A stretch of DNA of 11,810 nucleotides, taken from NCBI GenBank assembly GCA_028565635.1, contig JAOXYB010050080.1, forward strand, positions 1 through 11,810, given 5' to 3'. Below, piece by piece: positions 1 through 7,600 of the stretch. This DNA is from Phoronis ovalis. Its lineage: Eukaryota > Phoronida > Phoronidae. Under the pieces are notes generated by a model. The model was given only the letters and a program-made list of their open reading frames with translations, was not told where the DNA came from and searched no databases. How positions within the stretch are numbered: position 1 is the first letter of the stretch; every line of letters begins with the position of its first letter. The translations under genes were made by a program, and so were the position numbers.

Positions 1-69
1 GTGAAAGGGTATGCTTTTGGAACCGCCGGTGCGTAACGCGCGTTACGTGCTTAGGGTCTATTTCTTTGG
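1..69 (-). CDS. SQ-rich protein gene, coding exon 4 (partial)
   Basis: The acceptor is TTGGATTTTAG. The first two bases complete Ala374, then KEIDPKHVTRVTHRRFQKHT and Leu-Ser follow to the window edge. Only this frame is open, and the phase agrees with exon 3. The segment is much GC-richer than the intron beside it. It is strongly basic, in contrast to the acidic exon 3, and may begin a DNA- or protein-binding region. I do not recognise it. Confidence 0.6.
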
Positions 70-3000
70 CTAAAATCCAATTGCATGAAGACCATCAAAA
101 CTAAAGAGAAGAATCACGGTTATTTTTTTCTAAAAAGGATATTTCAAAAAAATAAAGTACCATTAATTCTTCAGACTTCATTTCATCACCAACATTACAG
201 AAGTGTCGTGGTGTCTTGGTCACAACATCATCATCACTACAACCATCATCACAGTCTGCTATACCATTATATTTTTGTTTGAAATGTTTTCTTTTTCTTT
301 TGTAGTTACTTGGAGATATTTTCTTGTCTAATTGACTACTTTGAATAAATTCCCCAAAGTTTGTTTTATCGATATCATAAATTTTCTTAAAGCTATCGGA
401 TAAAGAAAATGGGCTAGAATTCTGAGACTCAGGTACAATAGAAAGTTGGGACGACAATAATTCTTGGGTACCCCATGGGATATATTGTGGATCAGTGTCT
501 GCTTCAAGTGTCATTGTTTCCAGCGAGTTCTTTAATAGTGCTCTTTCCCTTGTTCCAATATTCTTTTGCCATACCCTCATATCAACCCCAGTCTGATTGC
601 CTGTAGTAGAGTCTGAAATTTTATCTAGAATTACTTTCTTATTCCTATTTATACTGTCTTCAGTTACCTTGGGATTTGGCATTAGCAGAGACTGTGAAAT
701 TTGTGACTCTTGCGATGAAACACCTAAATCATCATCAGTTGTTTTACCACCAATAGCATAATTTCCATCCACATAACAAACACTGCTTGCGTTGTCTTGC
801 ATTACTGATTCTGTTCCTTGTACAATTATTACTTTTTCTTTGGCCATCTTTGTTGTTAGCACCTTCTGTAGGCTTTTATTATCTACACAACTTTTAGTAT
901 TTATTAACAATTTTCCTGAACTGGTTTGATTCTCACATGTTGTTGCTATGGGAACCATCTGTGGTTCTTTATTGTCAGATTCATTATCTAGCTCGACTGT
1001 TTCTTCGGAATCATAATCATTACTTATTCGAAGTAGTTTACCAATGGCACAGATAGACACAGTTGGTACAAGAGAGCAAGATATTTCAGAGTTACTGTCA
1101 GAATCTTCCTTAAAGCAAAATTTAATAAATATTTCAGCAAAAATAATATTATTTAAAATTACCTTTACTTGAATAAGTATTATAATCTAATAATACCCCT
1201 AGGCTAGACCAAATAGACTGACCGCTTTAAATTTTGGCATTTTCACTTTTTTTTTTTGTTAATAAACCTTGTTTAACAGGTGCAACCACTTCCAATTTTG
1301 GGTTCACTTTTTTTTAATAAACCTTATTTATTTTTGTATTATCTTTTATATTTTTTTACAAAAATTTAAAAAAGCCTGACCGCCTCAGTTATTAAGGGCT
1401 TTTGCCCATTAAGTAGTTTTTTTTTAAATAAAAGTGATAAAACCTGCCCAATTGACTCAGTTTTGAAGAGATTTCGCACGTTAAACAACTTTTTTTTTTG
1501 TTTAGCTGTAGTACAAAGTATAGTATAAATAGAAATATAGTTAGAACAGTTTAGCTAGTATCCATAATCCACTATAAATTCTTCAAGTTAGTTAATTAGT
1601 CTTTGCAAAATAAATTCAGTATCCTTCTTTCACTATTTTTTTAATCTATCTTTTACCTGACAAGGAAGTGCTCCTACACTGGCTTCGGCACTGTGTACAG
1701 TACCAATTTTCAGAAAAACATTGTTGAAGATTAATCGACATTGAAATTTTACGGCACGAATGCTTCAATCATCACTTTCAGAGAGAAATTGTATTTGTAA
1801 CAGGGATGGTAAATTCATGTAGCTTCTAAATCTAAGTTTCCTGGTTTTAATTAATTACCACTGTGGCAGGATGTATTGTGTATTCTCGAGACAGAAATAA
1901 AATTGCAAATTATAGGTACCTCATATGCAGGTACTGAATTTGATATTTTCAGTTTCCTAGACATCATTAATGGAATAACAGGTGATATACCAGGATTGTA
2001 CTCTCTCTCACTTACTCCTAAACTTTGAAAATTACAGAGCCTGAAAAAATGTAAAACAATTCATAAACCTAGCTGTTGTGCAACTCCTGGGAATCATCTA
2101 GCAAACACGCTATCTAGTAGTAGCAGCTAGTATAAAGTAACTATGATAGTAGCTGCCATCATAAAATATCGACACACAAACAAACTAAAAATCGTCTCTG
2201 CCATGTGTGATCATGAATAGTACTAGTAAGTTCTCACATTAGCTTGCAGAAATGCAGCTTATAGACTGAGTTTTATATAGTCATAGACCCCATCATAAGC
2301 AAAGACCTAGGGTGCGGAGAGCAACGTAAGCCAAAATTAAGGTATCCGATACATCATTGGAAACAGTTTAAAATTATCATAAATATAAATAAGAGAAATT
2401 TAGAACAGTTTGAATTTTCAAAATCCATGAAGCACTGCAGAAGATACTAGTACTTTATTATTAAAAATGGCATGTGTTCATAAAATGGACTCGGAAAAAT
2501 TCTTAATTCTGTTCATGGAGCCAATTTTGCACAGTTATATTTTATTTACAAACAAGACTAAAATAAAGTAATATTAACATGTGTGTTAACACTTCCAGCC
2601 AGTTGAGCAAAATAGACATTTTTGATAAAATTTCTATGATCAAATTTTGTAAGATTTTGCTTCCAAAAATGAAGCATTGGACTTAGTTGTTTTGCAATTT
2701 GTGACACTGTGATTTCTGAAAATTATGGAAATTTGGGATTCAATATTTAAAAAAGTACAAGTGCAATCCACCTGAATCAGTTATAAAGGAAACCTGCCAA
2801 TAATTAGACATGGGTGCTTCTTTAAGCCTTTGTTTTGGATATAAGAAATGTTCTTATAGGGGTTTCAAATTGGAAAAATGCAAAAAAGAAACACGCCTTT
2901 GTTAAAAATTTTAACATTATTAAGGTGGTAGGCTTATTACTACAATACTAGGATATATGACTTATAAGTCTCATAGGGTTATATATTTTATTCTAGCCTA

Positions 3001-3809
3001 GCTAGGGCCATAGCATATGTAGTCGCGATTTCAGACGGGTGATCGAGGCTTGCCGAACATCACAAACCTTGTATAGCAAATATCACAGTGAAAGTGACCA
3101 ACCTTTCAAAATTTATATAATCCTTACCATACCAGTTAAAATATTCATGATACTCCTGATACTAGTATACTCTGTGCCTATTAAATCGAACTTCAACATT
3201 GACTACTCCAATCACCTGTATTTGGAACTTCCGCACTAGCACATTGACAAAAAATACAAATAGCATATTTCCTCCACAAGTTCGTCTTCCACTTGAACTA
3301 GTGTTTGCACATTTCAAATGTGCAAACACTAGTTGGAAGACAAAGTTTGTCTATATGCCGGCCAGTGCAGGAGTTCCAAATGGTGATTGGAGTAGTCAAA
3401 GTTGAAGAGCCACACAGTATCACTATGAGTTTAATATTTTAACTCATAGTCATAGTCATATGACATATGGCAAGGATTACACACTTTTGCCTTTTGGACG
3501 GTTGGCCACTTTCACTGTGATTTGGTATACAAGGATCCCTACAAGGATTCGTGACGTTCGGCAAGCCTCACCTATCAGTTGTCTAAGACGTAGCACAAAC
3601 TCACGAAATCGGGAAACCCGCCGGGCGCAACCAATTCTCAGTAAACTAACTCACGGTATTACTATTATTCGTATTAATTGAGGTCTGAGGAGTGAGGTCT
3701 GAGGCGGAGTCGGATGGATCGGAACTTACAATTTCAGTCCTTTCAGTAGAGACGGGGATTCACTCCCCGACAAAGAATCTTCTACAAATGTATCTTCAAA
3801 CTGGTCCAT
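1..3809 (-). CDS. Unrecognised SQ/TQ-rich, probably nuclear protein gene; four exons, 3' end outside window
   Basis: Exons 3809-3730, 2040-1920, 1108-190 and 69-1 (minus strand) join with matching phases (2, 0, 1) into at least 396 residues. The start is MDQFEDTFVEDSLSG, with an in-frame TAA upstream at 3857-3855. The protein is hydrophilic, Ser/Asp/Lys-rich and without membrane segments. It has SQ/TQ motifs at S199, S202, S205, T281, S287, S295 and S325, a basic KRKRK patch at 337-341 that could be a nuclear signal, and an acidic run at about 352-361. I do not recognise the family, and no FHA, BRCT or other fold is visible. SQ/TQ clusters are typical of ATM/ATR substrates, so a DNA-damage or replication role is a guess. 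The gene shares a promoter with the kinase gene. Confidence 0.7.
190..1108 (-). CDS. SQ-rich protein gene, coding exon 3 (large exon)
   Basis: The acceptor is TTTTGCTTTAAG and the exon starts in phase 0 with EDSDSNSE. It encodes residues 68-373 and ends at donor TTG|GTGATG in phase 1. It holds all seven SQ/TQ motifs, the KRKRK patch and the acidic run. The frame stays open past the donor for another 29 codons to a TAG at 103-101, so an intron-retained form would simply end there. A 300-codon open frame in AT-rich DNA is strong evidence of coding. Confidence 0.8.
1109..1919 (-). other. Intron 2 of the SQ-rich gene
   Basis: 811 bases, AT-rich, bounded by GTACCT and TTTAAG on the minus strand. 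It holds T-rich repeat units at about 1225-1500 and an exon-like stretch at 1657-1762 that I could not fit in phase. I see nothing else in it. Confidence 0.55.
1225..1500. repeat. Diverged T-rich repeat units
   Basis: Several T8-T11 tracts follow similar lead-ins. TTCAC-Tn-AATAAACCTT occurs twice about 58 bases apart (near 1245 and 1303). Related pieces with CTGACCG, and with TTAAG or TTAAAC before a T tract, recur near 1378-1420 and 1460-1500. Either old tandem copies or poly-T-ended element fragments. Confidence 0.4.
1920..2040 (-). CDS. SQ-rich protein gene, coding exon 2
   Basis: The acceptor is CATTTTTTCAG. The first base completes Leu27, then 40 codons follow without a stop (LCNFQSLGVSEREYNPGISP and onward to SVPAYE). 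The donor GAG|GTACCT in phase 0 is weak at +5. A strong-looking internal GTAAGT lies about 25 bases into the exon but would leave a very short exon. The match of acceptor strength and both phases supports the exon. Confidence 0.65.
3297..3333. repeat. Perfect 18-bp-arm palindrome at the foldback centre
   Basis: ACTAGTGTTTGCACATTT, one C at 3315, then its exact reverse complement. The nearly loopless centre would let the DNA extrude as a cruciform and let RNA fold into one long hairpin. Confidence 0.9.
3422..3450. repeat. Small hairpin within the right foldback arm
   Basis: ACTATGAGTT (3422-3431) and AACTCATAGT (3441-3450) are perfect complements around a 9-base AT loop. The left arm is diverged here, so this may be an insertion in one arm. 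Confidence 0.6.
3730..3809 (-). CDS. SQ-rich protein gene, coding exon 1
   Basis: The ATG (complement of 3807-3809) opens 26 codons plus two bases, an acidic Ser-rich start (MDQFEDTFVEDSLSGSES). It ends at a near-perfect donor TT|GTAAGT in phase 2. An in-frame stop lies 46 bases upstream. The exon is GC-richer than its surroundings and sits next to the shared promoter, as expected of a first exon. Confidence 0.75.
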
Positions 3810-3967
3810 TTTTAAAAAAAAAGCTAAACTTTCTGATTTTTGTTGATATTTTGCTTACGAATGACGGCTGTAAGGTAAAGGAAGGTTGTGTCCGAAAATT
3901 CGTCTGCTTTATGCATGAATAATGTTCCTTCGTTTACATGATTTCGATTTACTTCCCGCGCGATAAT

Positions 3968-3983
3968 ACAGGAAGTGACGTCA
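3968..3983 (+). promoter_or_regulatory. Fused ETS-CRE site
   Basis: Reads ACAGGAAGTGACGTCA: an ETS core (AGGAAGT) sharing its last T with a perfect palindromic CRE (TGACGTCA, 3976-3983). ETS and ATF/CREB factors are known to bind such fused motifs in animal promoters, often near start sites of housekeeping genes. Its position between two divergent genes supports function. Confidence 0.65.
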
Positions 3984-4094
3984 TTTTCGAAGAAGCAGAG
4001 AAAGAAATCTAGTAACTAGCTAAGCGGAAGTTAAAAACTGTCTGTCAGGATCAGATTTTGGATTGCGGACACTGGAACGTTATCCGTAGCGATG

Positions 4095-4288
4095 GTATTG
4101 TTTATGTATTCATAATGATAAAAATAATATAAAAGCATATTTTATTAAAACAAATATTTCATGAAATGTGGTTATGAAAAACGAGCCTGAGACTGAAATT
4201 AAAAAAGTCCCAGTGCCTATTTTTAGAAATTGGGAAATTCCTAGTTTCTGGTCTAGTCATGATTTGAAAGCAATTGTTTTTATTTCAG
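4095..4288 (+). other. Possible 5' UTR intron of the kinase gene
   Basis: A donor-like GATG|GTATTG at 4095 and a good acceptor (TTGTTTTTATTTCAG, ending 4288) would remove 194 bases of AT-rich DNA. This would join a non-coding first exon in the GC-richer promoter block to the exon holding the ATG. It would also remove upstream ATGs at 4168 and 4174. The acceptor is convincing, the donor less so. Confidence 0.45.
4128..4135 (+). promoter_or_regulatory. Possible TATA box
   Basis: TATAAAAG in an AT-rich stretch, 228 bases before the kinase ATG. If used, transcription would start near 4158 and the leader would carry a 62-codon upstream frame. AT-rich context makes chance occurrence likely. Confidence 0.25.
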
Positions 4289-4306
4289 ACACAGCTACAT
4301 CAAATT

Positions 4307-4330
4307 ATGGTAACAAACATGAGGAAATAA
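4307..4330 (+). promoter_or_regulatory. Short upstream ORF in the kinase leader
   Basis: ATG at 4307 opens a seven-codon frame closed by TAA at 4328-4330, 25 bases before the kinase ATG. It lies downstream of the candidate leader acceptor, so it would be in the mature mRNA in either leader model and could lower translation. Confidence 0.35.
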
Positions 4331-4355
4331 TCACGAACCCATTATATTACGTATA

Positions 4356-4606
4356 ATGGCACTGGTTACAGAGAATTTCAGTTTGAATCCCTCTGTTTCT
4401 GATGGAGGAAGTGGTGTTAGTTGTGTGCGGACAGATATTGGTAGTGTTGGCAACCCAGATAACTTCGCTGTCATTTCAAAAGAAGATATCAGTTGCAAAA
4501 CATTCATTGCAGAAGGTGGATTTGGGACTGTTTACAAAGCTAAATATATAGATGGACAAACTGTTGCTGTAAAAATGTTAAAAGATGTTGCCCAGGTGCC
4601 AATTAG
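4356..4606 (+). CDS. Kinase gene, coding exon 1 (glycine loop and VAVK lysine)
   Basis: Encodes residues 1-83 plus two bases of codon 84. The ATG at 4356 is the first in-frame Met after an in-frame TGA at 4320-4322, so the start is well bounded. Residues 1-40 are a Ser/Gly-rich leader without a signal peptide. Kinase strands 1-3 follow, with the glycine loop at 51-60 and K73. The donor after 4606 reads AG|GTAAAT. An earlier AG|GTGCC at 4596 was excluded because it throws the next exon out of frame. Confidence 0.88.
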
Positions 4607-7600
4607 GTAAATAGGAAAAACAATTTTGTTTATGTGAATCATGCCAAAATAAGGTTCCTGGTTATGTTTTCAGTGGCAGTTTTAGGAGGGGTTTGGGCTG
4701 TTCTTCTCACCCTCAACTGACAAAAAATATATTTAGAAAAAAAAATATTACACAAAGATCAGAAATCTAGCAAATATGCTGAAATTTTCACTAAAAATTG
4801 AACTATCCAACCTTGAATTCTTGGGCCGCCCCTGAATTTGTTGTTTCAAAATTCGCAAATTTAGCCCAGGAGGTCAGTTTTAACATTCAAGCAGAAAGTG
4901 GCATAAGTAATCGAAAAAACAATGTAAAAATACAATCTTGGATCTATATGTCACACTAGGAATTTGAATCTAGTTCTGATGGTGCAAAGTGGATAGTATC
5001 TAGCCAGTTTACCAATTTCTCAACTGGAGGGAATCATATTAGTCTTAGATAAGTGACCCTGCTATGGTAGCCTATGTCTTAGTCATACTAAAAACTGTTA
5101 AAAGTTTTTCAAAAAAGTATTCTCCTTACTGCTAGAGTATGCATCATACAATATAATATTTCTCTTTTTTATGTATACATAATACATTCAGGTGGAACAC
5201 TTCAATTGACAACTACGCGTTTACCTATGAAAATTCACTTACCTTGATAATTTCTCACAGATAAGCTAATTATTGTCAGTTGTTTAGAAGTTTTACAAAC
5301 AGCAGTTAGCATATCTTGGAGAAAAGTATCAAAGATTCAGACTGAGTGAATTATTTTATACTTGGACAAATACAACTTTACATATTTTCATGGTGGGTCA
5401 ATATTTGTTTACTTAATCTATATACTACTGGAGGAAGCATAAATACAGGATTATATATACTTTTTGTGTTATTTTTTGTTCCAATTGGATATGAATTCTG
5501 TGGATGAAAAATTGTCAAAAAATAAAATTGAATTGAATTAAATTTTGTGATAAAAAATAATCAAATGTAATACATTTTGCATAATAGAAAGTCATTGTTT
5601 ACTTAGATTGCTTATGTAACATAACTGGGCCATAGCAACAGGTCAGACTAGTATCCCAGACTAGTAGACCATTTTTTACCTAATCATGAACTTGAATTAG
5701 AAAAATCATGTTTTCTGATTCGTCTCTTAGTCCCTGAGCCTGACTACTTTTTGGGACCTTGCTATACCCCATGTATAATCATATGCGTCTGCATGTTATA
5801 ATTACTTTTAAAAAGCAAACTTCATATCACCTGCAGGTTCTATAAACAGCAAGGTTGTCTGCCCATCATCTATCAATAAAAAGTGAAGAGACTGATCAAG
5901 TGATTGAATTGCCATTTTTGTATCAATTAAAAAACCTGTTAACCAAGTAAATTTCCACTGACCATGTATATTTCAGAGAGAAACGAATGCTTATTAAAGA
6001 AGCTGAAAAATTGCATGCCTTACGCAGTCCACACATAATCAGACTTCTTGGAGTGATCACTGATCCTGGACATTACTCTCTGGTTCTGGAATATATGAAA
6101 CATGGTTCACTTCATGATCTTTTTTGTTTTGACATATCATGGGCATTAAAAGAAAGTATATTGCAAGATGTGATATGTGCAATGGATTTTTTGCACCATG
6201 GAAGAAGAGACGCTGTTCTACACTTGGATTTGAAAAGTCGCAATGTTTTGATGGCAAGCGATTTTAGTGCTAAAGTAAGCCACTGTCATTTGGGATAATC
6301 TTGTTTTTAACTAAATTAAAATTCTTATGGATAATGTGTTTTGGATATTGGACATTGTTGGATTAATTAAATAAATATTTGTAGCAAATTATTTGTAATG
6401 TTGATAAGCCAATTTATTATGCTTTGCAAAAATTACCCATAGGTGGTTTATAATTTGAAAGTGTAAATGTGATGACAATATATCTGTGCATATTAGGTAA
6501 CCTGAGTGATCTAAATTGCTGCCATGTTGAAGAATTGTATCTTTTGTGATGCACTAAAATTGTAATTTTTAAGTTTATTTTTTTAACACGAATATGTTGT
6601 TTGTTACAGGTTTCAGACTTTGGTTTGTCTAAGTGGAAACTTGCTGCTACAAAGTACAGCAAGTTATCTACAACATTAGATCCCACCAAAAATGCAGTGG
6701 GAACAGTAACTCATATACCGCCTGAAAACTGGAGAGACATCAACAGGGAGCCTGACAGGGCTTATGATAGATATGGATTTGGTATTCTTGTTTGGGAAGT
6801 ATTAACTCAAGAAAGTCCATTCTCCAGTGAGTGTTTTAAGTTAATATAAAGAGGTGTCACACACCAATAGGTCCCTTTTTACCTTGTGTTATATTTTTCA
6901 CTATCTTAACATTTATTTACTAGGAGGCCGAGGTTGATCACAAAATTATCTATTATGATTGGTATATATTTTATTAATTTGTTAAAATTGGCAATTAACT
7001 ACAAGTGTTATAAAAATTCTTGTTTCTACACTTCTTACAAAATTAGCAAGTTTAAGGTGTACAGGATGTGTACATTTTTATTTATGATACATATGAAATT
7101 TAAAAAATCTGTATCTGTTTGCAAGATATCTGTTTTAAATAAAAAAGCTAACTTTTAAGCAAATATATTAACTTTATGAAAGGGTGCATAGTTTTATATT
7201 TTTCCTGAGTGGCACATCCCTATCAACATTTCAGGCAAGTGCCCCTTTGATATTTCATAAAATGTCTATCGTGATATCAGGTGTTGTGATCAAGGACCTC
7301 ATTAGGTGCAAGTTCACAACTCCGCTCCTCCCACCTACCATAATGAGCTTCAAGCGCACTTTTACAGGACAGTTCATTATCCTCAACGAGACATTTGTCA
7401 TTAGCTTAAAGCATGATTGACAATATATACTAAACCCTTATTAACATATAATTATCACTGTCACTTTTTCTCCATCCATTTTGCTGTACTAATTATGAAT
7501 AACATTATGAAAAGTGAACTTGGCTTATGTACTTTTTACCTCGTGTTACTATTTATTCTGGTATCTGCAGCAACTATAGGTTATGATTTTGACTAGGTTA

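Larger units (their letters stand above)
3027..3592. repeat. Large imperfect inverted repeat (foldback, MITE-like)
   Basis: Two arms of roughly 270 bases are reverse complements with scattered differences. Matching blocks in order: 3045-3058 with 3556-3569 (14/14), 3082-3102 with 3501-3521 (20/21), 3201-3216 with 3382-3397 (16/16), and a perfect centre at 3297-3333. The short open frames across it are by-products of the arms. No transposase is present and clear target-site duplications were not found, so a non-autonomous foldback transposon is the best guess. The outer ends are approximate. Confidence 0.75.
2041..3729 (-). other. Intron 1 of the SQ-rich gene
   Basis: 1689 bases between GTAAGT and TTTTTTCAG on the minus strand. 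It contains the foldback element at about 3027-3592. Just beyond that is GAGGTCTGAGG twice, 14 bases apart (about 3680-3704). The part 2041-3020 shows no coding exon in matching phase and no clear repeat. Confidence 0.6.
3810..4290. promoter_or_regulatory. Shared bidirectional promoter between the two genes
   Basis: Only 546 bases separate the two start codons (3809 minus, 4356 plus). The middle, about 3900-4095, is richer in G+C and CpG than its flanks. It carries a fused ETS-CRE element, an inverted ETS-type ACTTCC running into CCCGCGCG (3951-3963, E2F-like) and CGGAAGT at 4025-4031. I infer divergent transcription from this block. Transcription start sites cannot be placed from sequence alone. 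Confidence 0.65.

Noticed and set aside
85-282. His-rich plus-strand frame
   Set aside because: It is the antisense shadow of the acidic Asp-rich part of minus-strand exon 3; GAT/GAC read backwards gives His-rich translations.
1657-1762. Exon-like minus-strand stretch with an excellent CAG|GTAAAAG donor and about 35 open codons ending in phase 0
   Set aside because: It could feed exon 3 in phase, but no acceptor at its start agrees with exon 2 (phase 0): the available AG sites enter in the wrong phase or meet a TGA. An alternative isoform remains possible.
2794-2852. Minus-strand 59-base candidate exon ending GGCAG|GTTTCC
   Set aside because: It would enter in phase 0 while exon 1 ends in phase 2, and joining exon 1 directly to exon 2 already works.
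3039-3681. Several 66-73 codon plus-strand frames
   Set aside because: They lie in or beside the foldback arms, lack coding character and overlap one another in different frames.
4168-4356. 62-codon plus-strand frame before the kinase ATG, as a protein gene
   Set aside because: No family resemblance, AT-driven composition, and a likely acceptor inside it at 4288. Treated only as a possible upstream frame.
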